Source: Amphiduros pacificus
Lineage: Eukaryota > Annelida > Polychaeta > Phyllodocida > Hesionidae
Assembly: GCA_949316495.1 (NCBI GenBank)
Contig: OX439003.1
Coordinates: 27,007,656-27,071,655, forward strand
DNA: 64,000 nucleotides
Direction of reading: 5' to 3'
Shown piece after piece: positions 10,301-20,720 of the stretch (within the stretch, counting starts at the first letter, position 1; every line of letters begins with the position of its first letter). The translations under genes were made by a program, and so were the position numbers. The notes under the pieces are model-generated. The model made no database searches and was not told the DNA's origin. It saw only the letters and a list, made by a program, of their open reading frames with translations.

Positions 10301-13005
10301 AAAGTTCACATATGTTCTTTTGTAAATATGCTCTTTATACACAAATTTGCAGGTTTAATGCTTAATGCTTTTAAGTAAAGAATATTTAAGACTTTATGCT
10401 CTTGTTCCAATTTAACTATATCATGATAAATTGCTGTTCAGATTACCAAAATGATATTTATTATTTCATTCTTGCTAAAATATATGATTACTTGGTTGTA
10501 CATTATGGATATGATGTTATGGCTATTATTTCAGAGTACAGAGGATATGGTTGTACATTATGGATATGATGTTATGGCTATTATATCAGAGTACAGAGGA
10601 TATGGTTGTACATTATGGATATGATGTTATGGCTATTATTTCAGAGTACAGAGGATATGGTTGTACATTATGGATATGATGTTATGGCTATTATTTCAGA
10701 GTACAGAGGATATGGTTGTACATTATGGATATGATGTTATGGCTATTATTTCAGAGTACAGAGGATATGGTTGTACATTATGGATATGATGTTATGGCTA
10801 TTATTTCAGAGTACAGAGGATATGGTTGTACATTATGGATATGATGTTATGGCTATTATTTCAGAGTACAGAGGATATGGTTGTTCAGATGGTAGCCTGG
10901 CCAAGGCCGATGACATTCAACTGTTGAATACACTGCTCCTCACTCTGAGTAACCTCTTCTTCCTGCCAAGCATAGGTGCTGCCATCTACAAGAGGCATTA
11001 TACAGAAGCCTTAGTCTACTTCTCAAATATGTTTTTCTCTACTGTAAGTTTTGAAAAATACACACAAAATATAAAATGCATTTTCAGAGCAAGATATTCT
11101 TTTGATAATCTTCAACTCCAATATTTTCAAAGTAACAATAATAGTGGCATTGCAATACATGCTGTCAGAGTTTTTCACACCCACTTCTCAGCATTAAATT
11201 TTTTTCAATAATAGTCAAGTTATAAGCTGATGGTGGGTCACTATCTTGCCACATTGAAAACAACATTTGTAAAATGGAAGTGCACAAAAAACTCTAAAAT
11301 CCAATCATGAAAGAAACAAGATGGAAACCTGGAATCTGACTTTATGCTTAAGGATATTGTACATTTTTTCCAGTTCTACCATGCGTGTGACTCAGGAGGG
11401 ATGTCTCTGTATATTACCTGCATCATGCCCTACCATGTGATGAGCTACTGTGATTTCTTCCTGTCCATCATGTCATTCTGGGTGACCCTGGTGGCGATCG
11501 CTGAGCTGCGGCAGCCCCTCTACTCCCTGGCACACATCCTGGGTGCCATTGTGCTGTCTATGGGCGTGGAGTGGAAGGAGCATGGCATTCTGCCTTACAT
11601 TGCTCCCATCTGTACCGGCGTGGCCATCGTCATCATCAGCTGGGTGAGTCACACTGACCCTCACTGCTTATCATCATATAATGATCAGTAAAATGAGATT
11701 TAAACTTAATGGATTGCCATCTAGTTTTTATATTTGATAAACGTGAGCACAACTGCTTTCAATGCATGTTTTTTTCATAAAAGAGAAATATATATAAAAT
11801 AAAGACAAAACCTGCTTAAGGTATTGTACTGAGATATCATTGGTTCTTCTTGTTGTATATTTGTAGTTTGTTCGATCACGACGACGGCGCCGGTTTTACC
11901 CTGGATGGCGCCGATGTTTGTTCATGCTGCCTGGTTTCCTGCTGGCAGGGACAGGACTTTGTATATTCGGCTTCTTTGAGACTGATGACAACTATCCATA
12001 CGTGCACAGTGTGTGGCACTTCTCTGTGTCTCTGTCCATCATATTCTTCCTGCCTCCCAGACAACATAAAGATGCCTGTCACACAGGTCAGAATCATAGG
12101 CCATTCAATTGCAAACATTCTCACCTTAACCACTTACAATTTTAGCTGTGTGGACTGTGCCAACATAAATTGTGAAGTGAGGGGGGAAATTTTCTGTCAT
12201 TTTCTGGATATGTTATTTTTACCACATCAACTGTTCTCAAGCTGCAAAGCTTGGTTAATACTTGAAATAATCTTTGAAATCGTGTTGTAAATTAATAATT
12301 ATTTTCACTTGAATGCAATTTCCTTCGAATTACATTTAAAGCAACAGAAATTACCTCTATTATGAATTTAAGATGCCAAAATGGCAAAAAAGTGGAACCA
12401 GTTTAATAGGCCTAATAAAAAAATTTAAAAAATATTCTTATGACACAAATGTTATCATGGTAATAATCAAAGGACTGGACTGAAAGAGATATTGAATTCT
12501 ATCAGAATATTTACAAACAGTATTATGGCAATAAGATTTAAAGAAATGATATTATAATATTGATAGGAATCCACCTCCTCTACCAATCCTACAGAAGCAT
12601 CCACTCAAAACAGCAATTACTTGATAATAGTTCCATGTTATAAAACTTTGGAAAATACATGGTGTTTCAAATATAACTTTGTAATGTAAGGGTGTGTGAA
12701 ATAATTATCTGAATCATAAACATTGTACAAATTTCCAATTGAAAAATTCCCATTTGATCAATGAACATTTATTTGATCAATGAACATATTTATAAAGTGC
12801 AAAGTGGTGTTGTTGGCTCGTTGATATTTGAGAGATCCCATTTGTTTCAGATTCGGGTGAGACGAGTAGTAATGAGTCACTGATGGAGGAATTGACGAGT
12901 CCCATCGAGAGTGTAAGCCTCATCTTTGCTGGCCGCGGTGAGGACAACATGGCCGCCACAATGACATCAGCTGATAAAGACGATGACGTTGTCCTCCTGG
13001 ACTGA
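3160..13005 (+). CDS. TMEM8: TMEM8/PGAP6-like seven-helix CREST-family protein, 5'-partial, 11 exons
   Basis: Eleven GT-AG exons join in one frame: 3160-3331, 3597-3798, 4119-4255, 8240-8523, 8837-9075, 9348-9574, 9777-9925, 10865-11043, 11374-11643, 11867-12086 and 12851-13005. They sum to 743 codons plus a split first codon; the signal-peptide exon(s) must lie upstream of the window. The order is an ectodomain with many N-x-S/T sites, an EGF-like module (C-x4-C-x5-C-x12-C-x-C-x8-C), then about seven hydrophobic helices. The membrane part keeps the CREST hydrolase residues: FFSTFYHACD and HSVWHF. Family knowledge: human TMEM8A (PGAP6) is a cell-surface GPI-specific phospholipase A2 that releases GPI-anchored proteins such as CRIPTO; TMEM8B is a paralogue. 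The CRAKYRGYGCSD segment and the LSNLFFLP and MFFSTFYHACD stretches closely resemble human TMEM8A as I remember it. The acidic C-terminal tail ends DDDVVLLD. Whether this is an A-, B- or pre-duplication-type gene is not decided. Confidence 0.92.
3597..3798 (+). CDS. TMEM8: TMEM8-like exon b
   Basis: The acceptor is aattacag and the donor is gtaaag; the exon leaves in phase 0. It encodes LQHEGFPVINPLNETFP through FGTGKTEVVKK, with NET and NIS glycosylation sites. The VINPxNETFP-like segment is a familiar part of TMEM8 ectodomains. Confidence 0.88.
4119..4255 (+). CDS. TMEM8: TMEM8-like exon c
   Basis: The acceptor is tatttcag and the donor is gtagat; the exon leaves in phase 2 inside an Arg codon. 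It encodes LTDKSCTYRLAANLTVTDKE through LTLRQAQSFF. It is followed by a 4-kb intron filled with mobile-element remains. Confidence 0.86.
4323..4368 (+). repeat. Poly-C/poly-A low-complexity tract
   Basis: A run of C nearly 20 long is followed directly by runs of A with interspersed G, in the third visible intron of the TMEM8-like gene. Length is likely to be unstable or mis-assembled. Confidence 0.9.
4455..4880 (+). mobile_element. tRNA-derived SINE-like repeat, copy 1
   Basis: A box-A-like TCTAATGGTTATGC and a box-B-like GAGGTGACAGTCCCTG lie near the head, followed by a body containing taggtagtagacctttcag. The same body recurs at 7110-7500 and, more diverged, from 7506. The promoter boxes resemble a tRNA with a TGGTCTAATGGTTA-type D arm. 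Homology with copy 3 may continue to about 5030. Confidence 0.5.
5135..6330 (+). mobile_element. LINE (non-LTR) fragment: end of endonuclease to start of reverse transcriptase
   Basis: A reading frame from about 5150 to 6325, broken by one TAG just before 5430, shows endonuclease motifs (FLGDYN, then TLDLIIT, then DHKMV). A basic linker of roughly 200 residues follows, then the first reverse-transcriptase block (LDPIPSWLL ... IIKPLLKK). This layout fits the CR1/L2/Jockey-like groups. The catalytic YxDD part of the polymerase and the 3' tail are absent, as is the 5' part. Loss at both ends is unlike the usual 5'-truncated insertion and points to later deletion or rearrangement. Confidence 0.85.
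6490..6720 (+). mobile_element. Possible second tRNA-derived SINE family
   Basis: ggtctgaagttcgaatcccag matches a tRNA T-arm/box B (GTTCGAATCCC) with short flanking pairing. I could not find a clear box A upstream, so this may be a decayed SINE or a chance match. Confidence 0.3.
6770..7075. mobile_element. MITE-like element with about 20-bp inverted repeats and TA target site
   Basis: The left end TACCCCAGTCACATTTG is mirrored at the right end as CAAATGTGACTGGGGTA. Inside the outer TA, the ends read CCCCAGTC and GACTGGGG, consistent with a TA target duplication as in Tc1/mariner-type elements. The interior (CpG-containing, about 300 bp) has no coding sequence. Confidence 0.6.
7100..7500 (+). 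mobile_element. SINE-like repeat, copy 2
   Basis: It is closely similar to copy 1 over the box-B region (cacagaggtgaaagtccctg), the taggtagtagacctttcag body and the tail to about aagtgaaattttga. The head with box A is not visible, perhaps lost to the neighbouring insertion. Confidence 0.55.
7506..8040 (+). mobile_element. SINE-like repeat, copy 3, diverged
   Basis: It starts tggtctaatggttatgc (a good tRNA box A), followed by gaggtaacagtccctg (decayed box B) and a shortened taggtagtagaccattcag body. After about 7660 it diverges, then regains similarity to the sequence after copy 1. It begins where copy 2 ends, suggesting head-to-tail arrangement. Confidence 0.5.
8240..8523 (+). CDS. TMEM8: TMEM8-like exon d
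   Basis: The acceptor is tatttacag and the donor is gtgagt; the first base completes the Arg codon left by the previous exon. It encodes FFLSKETWAYEITLKDC through TFHLSVTTK, with NDS and NCS sites and several cysteines (KDC, PSC, NCS, KIC). Confidence 0.87.
8837..9075 (+). CDS. TMEM8: TMEM8-like exon e
   Basis: The acceptor is tattttcag and the donor is gttagt. It encodes AGEGGWLSGNMPHKMFR through RFRVMFNDTHLL and leaves in phase 0. The base composition is more GC-rich than the flanking introns, as expected of coding sequence. Confidence 0.88.
9348..9574 (+). CDS. TMEM8: TMEM8-like exon f
   Basis: The acceptor is tttttacag and the donor is gtgagt. It encodes NNTNYFTNISVCISKDV through LCYSKDQYGN and leaves in phase 2, with several N-glycosylation sites. 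The YFPYPRSGSWYIAMQSLC stretch matches the conserved ectodomain region of TMEM8 proteins. Confidence 0.9.
9777..9925 (+). CDS. TMEM8: TMEM8-like exon g, start of EGF-like module
   Basis: The acceptor is gttacag and the donor is gtaagt. It encodes TIMDCRLRDIGVKF through FSVCSCRA and leaves in phase 1. It supplies five of the six EGF-like cysteines (SPC, GKC, GYC, SVC, SC); the last cysteine is in the next exon. Confidence 0.9.
10501..10885 (+). repeat. 55-bp tandem repeat, 7 copies, each holding a 3' splice site
   Basis: Copies begin at 10501, 10556, 10611, 10666, 10721, 10776 and 10831 and are nearly identical; the second has ttatatcag in place of ttatttcag. Each unit contains the end of the TMEM8-like intron, the acceptor AG and the first 20 bases of the following exon (agtacagaggatatggttgt). 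The array abuts the true exon with no gap. Because 55 is not a multiple of three, use of an upstream acceptor would shift the frame and reach a TGA inside the unit. Confidence 0.95.
10865..11043 (+). CDS. TMEM8: TMEM8-like exon h, end of EGF-like module and helices 1-2
   Basis: The acceptor ttatttcag is the last of seven tandem copies of the same junction; the donor is gtaagt. It encodes YRGYGCSD (closing the EGF-like module), helix 1 around LLNTLLLTLSNLFFLPSIG and the start of helix 2 ending NMFFST. The splice splits the FFST/FYHACD catalytic stretch from the next exon. Only the acceptor before 10865 keeps the frame. Confidence 0.9.
11374..11643 (+). CDS. TMEM8: TMEM8-like exon i, helices 2-5
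   Basis: The acceptor is ttttttccag and the donor is gtgagt; the exon is 90 codons, phase 0 at both ends. It begins FYHACD, carrying the conserved His and Asp of the CREST hydrolase core. Three hydrophobic helices follow, around DFFLSIMSFWVTLVAIA, LAHILGAIVLSMG and IAPICTGVAIVIISW. Confidence 0.92.
11867..12086 (+). CDS. TMEM8: TMEM8-like exon j, helices 6-7
   Basis: The acceptor is tatttgtag and the donor is gtcaga. It opens with a basic loop (RSRRRRR), then helix 6 around LPGFLLAGTGLCIFGF, then ETDDNYPYVHSVWHF and helix 7 ending IIFFLPPRQ. The His-x3-His pair in HSVWH matches the metal-binding pair of CREST enzymes. The exon leaves in phase 1. Confidence 0.9.
12851..13005 (+). CDS. TMEM8: TMEM8-like exon k, cytosolic tail and stop
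   Basis: The acceptor is tttgtttcag. The tail is Ser/Glu/Asp-rich (ETSSNESLMEEL, then ADKDDDVVLLD) and ends at TGA 13003-13005. Phase agrees with the previous exon. Tails of TMEM8 proteins vary, so homology does not help here; the support is splice sites, frame and the stop. Confidence 0.8.
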
Positions 13006-16000
13006 GACAGGTTACCATGGCAACAACACTGATGAACACCGGTTGTAGTTACCAGTTATTGGCAGAATTATATCTACTCATATTGAATTAGTGATTGTTA
13101 TAGCAATCAGCTGAAACAAAGTCCTGCTGTAAAAATGTTTATCTAATGTTGAATCTCAGAAGCTTATTGAAATAATCCATATAAATATATTATATAAATA
13201 TCCATGTAAATCTTTTTTTTTCAAATTTGGAAAATATCTATACTGGCACAATGCATATGTGAAAAGTCTATTTATGTTTTTGTACTTGGCTTCAATGAGT
13301 AATCACAAATGAAATATGCACCAAGTTTTTCTGACAATTTCTTTTTTTTTTGATAACCATTAAAAAATATTACATCACACTGGTATTAATTTTTTTTATT
13401 AACAATAATATTACTGGTGGAGAGAAGAATGTGATACTCTTCCAAGTTAAAATTGTTTTAAAGTTTTAAATCAGAAACCAATTCACAAAATCTTTGGCAG
13501 ATTCCCCACACAAACTGCAGTCATCTGCAGTACTTCTTTTATCATTTCAGAATTTTATAGTTTTATATTTATATTTATATCTACCATTCTGGTAGATAAA
13601 TTCCCAATAGTTCATTTTACATTGGTAATTTATATATATATGTTTATACACATACATGTACATATATATGTTTTCAGTTTTAATTATGAATTTAATTGTG
13701 TGCATCTTTATAATCATTACTATTAGTAGTATGTTTTAAATGATTTGAATCATTGCAATTGTTTTCACTCATTTATATTTCTTAGTTAACAATAGATGTG
13801 ATACTCCAGTTTTGAACATGAGAATGTACAGGATACAGGATTTTTTTTATAAACTGGGATCTTGCCACTCTTAAAATTCTTTATGGAGCAGTTTCCAAAA
13901 AATCAATATAATATTTTATATTTTAAGGTTTCCATGCACATATTCAATGTTTTTAACCAATATTCTTAATACACACAATTTTGGTACATGTATGAGACTG
14001 ATTCAGAGAGTGTTGGTTCATGATCATATCCAAAAAAGGTATATTCGGTGATCCAAACTTCAGAATATTTCATGACTCGTAATAGTACATTTTATGAAGA
14101 AATCTCTTCATCTTTTATGCTACGGCCAAGAGCATAATCATAATAGGTATTACTTGCAGGAGGATCAAAATACTCAACAGTGGCCGTTTATTTATTTTTT
14201 GTCATTTTAAAACCTCTTTTCTTATATCATTTTCTCAATAACATTTCAATAACTAATCAACAAATCAGCAGCGAACCCAAAATGTAAGCTGTGGGAGCTA
14301 GGGTATGCAAATTTATTGCTTAAATTTTAACAGGATTTGAATTTTGGGGTATGTCTTGCTTGATTTCTATGTAAGCATGTAATAAGGGAACAAATTATTG
14401 AATTATATGTATGATTTATCCCTTATGACGTTGGACCAATATTGATGCCATATGAAATGATATGTATATTTTAATTTAATCATTATTGGTTTTTTTTTTA
14501 ATGGAGATCTAACACTAAAAGTAAAAAATCAGTAATTTAAAAAGACAAGTGAATTTTAACTGCTGACAGAAATTTAGGCTGGTGAGCATGGTGATGTATT
14601 TGATTTCATTGATGTAACTGATTTTTTTATAATCTGATATTGACATTTATCTTGTTGTATAATTTGTATACAAAATCCACAGATATTTTCATAATTAAGG
14701 CTCGCATTGTTTCCAGTGCAAATAATCTTGTCTCAAAAAGACATATTGTTGGTCCCATTTTTCAATTAAATATCATGAAATATAATATAACATTTTGTAA
14801 ATATATCATTGCAAGAAATCCATGTTAATGAATAATCAGTTGACAATCAATGTGTCTTACCTGACTATTATATATTGTACAAATGTATATCAAACTATTA
14901 TTGTGCTTTTAATGGCATTAATAATGGATAAAATAATTGGACTCTTGTGCTTTGTCTTTGACAGTTTTAGGAAATATACTGCTTTTCATAATAAGGCCAA
15001 ATACAGGAAAAAGATATATTTTCTATTTTGGCCTTCACATCCATCTTTATTGAACAAAAGTTTATGTATAGAAAAAAATAAGTTCTAAGATCAAGATTTA
15101 TTTTAAACTTAATGGTAACTCTTTTTTTGAGAGGTAAACACTGAGCTAATACTACACTCTTCCCATGTAAGGCCATCTAAACAATGTTTCTCTTAAATTA
15201 TGAGTGCAAGACTATTATATATTATTATATTCAATTTCAGATAAACCTGTAGTAAATATATTACACAAATTGGGTTGAATGTGAGGTTTTAATCATGGTG
15301 GGTTGTGAGAGGGTGTCAGAAATGTCTTTTGTGCCATAAAAAAGCTACATTGAATCTATAAAAAAAATCAATTATTATGTTACACAGATTAAAACCGTGT
15401 TTAATAATTTGTTGTGTCCAAACAGAAGTTATTTCCAGTGGGTTGATCACTGGCTGAAGTGTGACATTGTTTTGTCATACCCCAATGGTATGATGTGATT
15501 TAAAAAGTACCAGTGCTTTTGAAGAGGGACACAAAATTACACCTATATTTTTTCTTCATCTACACTCCATAATTTTTTAATGAAAGGCTATTTTAATGCA
15601 GATATACTAGAAATTCTGATTAACATAGTTTTTTTGTTTGTTTGATATCTGTGGTGATGAGCAGATAATCAAACAGGAAAGTTTTCAGTATCAGTTCACA
15701 AGTTGAATCTGTGTAGAAATCCACATACTACAACATTGACTTCAACAAAGTAATATGATTGCAACCTTTTTTATCAGATCAGTTATGTTCATCATTTAAA
15801 GTAAAAGATCTGAAATGTAAATGGTTAAGGAATCTCACCTATAGCATACAATATTATTCATGTCATGGAATATTTGATTTAGATTCCTAGGCATGGAGGA
15901 TGGGAGATATAAGAATTCAGGTTGGCATTTTATTACCAGTCTATTCCACCTTTGTGTTTGCATAATATATTTTTGACAATACTGAAATGTATTTGCTTCA

Positions 16001-16330
16001 TTTCTCCTCATAGACTGATATTTGTCACAAATTTTGTAAAAATAATTAAATGTTATAGCGATTTTAACACTCAATCACATAAAGCTTTGTTTCTCAGTCT
16101 TGTTATTATCTAGGATATGTTTGTGTTCCATGAATTTACCACATGAACAAAATGAAATTGCATTTTATTAGATTAATAGACCTGTTCTTGTTTGCAGAAA
16201 TATATGATTCATCAAAGTTGATCTGAAAAGACATTGTTGGGGTTTCTATTTATCCATATGTGTATGTGAAGGTTACACATGTACACTACATTGATTGAAA
16301 GAATAAAATTATTGGAACAATATCTCTCAA
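13006..16330 (+). other. TMEM8: Probable long 3' UTR of the TMEM8-like gene
   Basis: The sequence after the stop is very AT-rich with many ATTTA motifs and no supportable coding region. The first full AATAAA with a following T/GT-rich stretch that I noted is at 16302-16307. The UTR end is inferred; shorter forms using variant signals are possible. Confidence 0.35.
16302..16307 (+). terminator. Candidate polyadenylation signal AATAAA
   Basis: AATAAA is followed about 30 bases later by a T/GT-rich stretch (gttttgttttttgtgttt), the usual arrangement of a cleavage site. It lies 3.3 kb past the stop codon. Confidence 0.4.
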
Positions 16331-18034
16331 TTTGAGTTTTGTTTTTTGTGTTTATTGAATCACTGAGCAGAAGATTAGGATATTAAATTTGTTTATTTAA
16401 TCATTGCCAATATTGTTGGGCCATGTGGAGTTCGGTTAGTTTTTAGCCACTCAGGTGTTTGACTGTCATCCCCCTTGTCCGGACAAATAACTATGATATG
16501 ATATGAGGTTTATTTCCAATATTTCATAATTACAATAAGTTCAAAAACAATGAAGATTATAATATTACAAAATAAAGGAGATTACCCGAAAGGCTATAAT
16601 AACTACAAAAAGGAATGTTCCAGACTACATTTGCCTATTTCAAGTTTAGATGTGATTTACTATAAGTTATATTCTCAATTATAACCCATTTATGTCCATT
16701 TTGTATCTTGCTGTATTTTTTAAAATTAATTTATGACACATGAGGAATCTTTTTTTTTCTGAGCAAGTTACTTACCTTAAGCAACAGATGTGGCCTGAGA
16801 AAATTGTAGGGTATAATGGTTAGTTAAATATAAATAATGTCTTCAAAGGCAATTTGATATTAACAGTATAAATAGAAACCTTTGTTTCTTTATCCAATGA
16901 ATGATATTTCAAGTCAGTTTGGTTATTTTGCAAAATAATAACAAGATATTCCAAAAGAAAAAACCTTTTTCATATAATATGATGACCAAGCTGGTACTAA
17001 TATTATAGCCTATGAACATATCTGAAGTAATTGGTTTCATTTCATTGATTTGAAGCTTTTGTTGGATGTATCTTTACTGCTGCTCTTTTCCCTTGATTTT
17101 AGGAAGATATCTATAAAATGATATAGATCACTTGCTTGCATTTCTATCTTGAAATCACAGGGGTCACAGGCAATTTTACAGAGATTTGGGGTGAGTTTGA
17201 ATTTTCGTGGTCATGAAACTGAGTCCCATTGTTAGGCAACCTTTACTAAATAGGTCTTTGTTACAGGCAACAAAATCCATCAAGATAAATAATACTGCTC
17301 CCAGTTCATAAAAAAATATTTGGCACATTTTAGAAGAGTTTAATTGCTAAATATACACAAAATATGAAAAGGACTTCATGACATGATGATTAGTGTTATA
17401 TTGACAAGTTGATGTGACTTTAGAGCAAATTGTCTAATTTATACAGAGAAAATGACCACTGAGGAAATCTGTAGTGACCACATTTATATGTAAAATAAAA
17501 ATATGCTATAAGAGTGGTGTTATCCTTAAAATTCAAATCAAACACAAGGTTTAATCTTTGTTTCAATTTCCTGTACCTCATTAAGGTGGTAACATAAATA
17601 TGTTTCATATCATTTGACATGGTAATCATTCAGATAAGGCCATAATTGTGATGTGGAGCAACATATGGGCACACTTCCCAGCCAATCTGTTTTGTTTACA
17701 CAGCTTACTGTCAATAGTATTTAGAGGCCGATCTGTTTAATGGCCAGATTATATCTGCTCAAATAAGAATGCTATTTTTTTTTGTCCCAGACTGCCAGAG
17801 GAAAACCTACAGGTAGTTTGTTTATTTACTTTTTTGTCTCATACTTTTCCACGTATTATTATTTTTTCAACCACATATACTGTACAATGATAACATATCT
17901 TTATTATATTTCCTCATTGATTTGGATCATACTCACCTGCCCATATTTGATTTTCAGATGCTCGACTTTTGATCTGTAGTTCTATTATTTACCACCTGGT
18001 GGTGCTCCAGTCTGTCAGGTGACCCAGTTGCAAC
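16331..18034. other. Intergenic AT-rich stretch
   Basis: No coding region is seen. At 16490-16520 a repeated tgatatgatatgagg followed by tttatttcc could be the antisense tail of a decayed LINE, but this is weak. The last 90 bases before 18035 follow an acceptor-like tttgattttcag (ending 17957) and may be 5' UTR. Confidence 0.35.
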
Positions 18035-18049
18035 ATGGCGGAGATCCAG
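18035..18049 (+). CDS. Candidate start exon of a downstream gene (MAEIQ)
   Basis: A start codon in good context (caacATGG) opens five codons, MAEIQ, that run straight into a consensus donor, CAG|gtatgt. An in-frame TGA at 18020-18022 lies upstream, so the ATG would be the true start. The exon would leave in phase 0. The product is not recognised. Against it: five codons are no statistical evidence and the next exon is uncertain. The CDS would be completed by exons such as those at 31215 and 59420. Confidence 0.33.
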
Positions 18050-20029
18050 GTATGTTTTCACTCAAAGTTACAAAACTTTACTTTACTTTCTTATTTGTAG
18101 GTCGTGGCAATATAAATGACTCTTTCGCAAAATAGTTTGTGTACTCAAGTATGTCTATGCACAATATGAACTTAAAAATATGAGATTTTGACGTCAAAAT
18201 TGACCTACTTCCTGAGTAGGAACACCCACCGCTTACTCAAAACTGTGTCAGTTTTGACAGGAATTAAGAGAATTGATATGAATTTAGACTGTTTAAAGTT
18301 GTCACAAGTTCGAATCTCAGGTTGAAATAAGTGAAATATGATGCTTATGTTATCGTTTTGTCATTTAGACTCTCGAGATCACGATTCAATGAGATGAGTG
18401 CAGTGATAAATCCATGACACGTTTTTTTTCATGATAGTTAAGCATGGTTGCAAGTGTCACAGTCAAAGAGACGAGATGTGACGATGCCGCCAGTGAGTCA
18501 TACTGCTCTCACACATGACATATGACCAATACTTACCTTTTATCCCCCTCTGCTAAGTCACATGGGCCATACACCTGTCATATATGGAACATCACTGTCA
18601 GCTTGAATACACATTCTCTTCTGTGCCAAAGAACTCATCTGGCAATACAACCCTATATTATGATTGTTGTCCTCAACAGTTGAGCTGTAGCTTTCTTTAA
18701 ATGACTCATGATCTGGTTGATTTTATCAACAAAACATTGCAGGAATTGAGTCATACCAGGTCTGTGTATAAACTTTAATGCAGAGGACAGCATATTTGGA
18801 TTAGCTGAGCTGAGATAAACCTCCCATTTTTGCAAACGGTGTGTGAGTTTTGGGCTGAGATATATTTTACTCTGTCAACAGAAACATGTGTGGTACACTG
18901 TTGTGAATCAATTTATCTCAAAATATTATTTATTGCTTGGACATTTACGTGTAATTTTGGATTTGCAAACTATAGGATTATTGTGAAACATGATTGAACT
19001 GGAGGTAAGAATAAGAATGGTTTTTTATTTCAACATTTTCTCCTGTAAATATTAATCCTTCAGTGTTAGACTCTTGACATCATGATTGTGGTAATGCAAT
19101 TTTATGATTTTATTTTGCCAACTTTGTGGGAAGTGAATTTGCTCTTCTCATACATGTCTGTGAAAAAATCTTACACAATCTTGGCTCCCTTAAGATCTAC
19201 ATTTATACATCAGGCCCAAAAAAAAGAAAATTATTACCTATTTCCTACCTATCCCACAAAGTTTGTTTTTTTAATTTCTGAGCAAAAAAGACAAGGTCAA
19301 TTCTCCATAGGTTGGATCATATTTAACAAAAACAAAAAAAGAAAATGATTAAAAACACTTTTTAAAAATCTACCCCCTATTCTATTTTTCAAGGGGTATT
19401 GAAAACGAGGCCGTTTATTGGGGGGCCTCAAAGAATAATAACAGAGTTCTATTTACATGTGATAAACATGACAAATAAGAGGCATCCAATAAAGCAGTCA
19501 TAATGTTAGATACAGGCTCACACAATGCAGATACAAAGTACACCAGCTCATGTCTGTTAATGTATGTATATTGTATTCTGGTCACAAGCTTTCGATACAG
19601 ACATTTTATGACAACTTTCCTGCAACAAAGTTCAATTGACAATTGTTTACACAGCACATTCATTATATCCCTGCTGCAGATATGATTTATGTTTGTGAGT
19701 AGGGTTGTCGCATGATTTTGCAAACATTGCTACATTCCTATGTGGATTGTCATCCTTTGTATGAATAAGGCTTTCATCATATTCACCCATGATCATAGGA
19801 AATAAAAGCACTTCCTTGAATATCTGACATGAGGTAAATATAGAATGTATATTGTGTATGGTATGGACTTGTTGGACCTTTGTTTGGATTTATATGGTCA
19901 AATTGAGCCAAATATCTACCTTGTCAAGAGTAAACATAAATATATTGTTTGGGCAACTCTCTGACTCCATGGGGCCAAGCTTATCTAATTTAGTCAGGTT
20001 TATTTATGACATTACAGATGTTTTGTATA
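18050..20029. other. Non-coding, likely intronic
   Basis: No gene, repeat array or recognisable element was found. The first few hundred bases contain somewhat more CpG than the rest, in keeping with a nearby promoter, but no core motif was identified. Confidence 0.35.
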
Positions 20030-20720
20030 AGATTAAGAGTCACAGACCAGAGTAACCGTAATGTATGTGAGTCACAGACCAGCATGACTAATATGTGTCA
20101 GTTACAGACCAAAGTAACAGTAATATGTGAGTCACAGACCAGAGTGTCTGCAAGGTGTGTCATTTACAGACCAGAGTGACCATAATGTGCGCCAGTCACA
20201 GACCAGAGTGACCATAATGTGTGTCAATCACAGACCAGAGTGACTGTAATGTGTGTCAGTCACAGACCAGAGTGACCATAATGTGTGTCAATCACAGACT
20301 AGAGTGACTGTAATGTGTGTCAATCACAGACCAGAGTGACTGTAATGTGTGTCTGTCACAGACCAGAGTGACCATAATGTGTGTCAATCACAGACCAGAG
20401 TGCCCATAATGTGTGTCAATCACCGACCAGAGTGACTGTAATGTGTGTCTGTCACAGACCAGAGTGACCATAATGTGTGTCAATCACCGACCAGAGTGAC
20501 TGTAATGTGTGTCTGTCACAGACCAGAGTGCCCATAATGTGTGTCAATCACCGACCAGAGTGACTGTAATGTGTGTCTGTCACAGACCAGAATGACCATA
20601 TTGTGGATGACCAACATTACCCTATTATGTTTTGTCAGACCAGTGTGGTCATATTCTGAAGGGGTTGCAGACCAATAAGATGATATTGTGAATATATCAC
20701 AAACCAGTGTGTATGAGTCA
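20030..20720 (+). repeat. 32-bp minisatellite, about 18 copies plus degenerate ends
   Basis: The core unit is cacagaccagagtgaccata plus atgtgtgtcaat. Variants alternate between gtgactgtaat and gtgaccataat, and between caatcac and ctgtcac, giving a two-type pattern. Copies decay beyond 20605. Confidence 0.9.
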
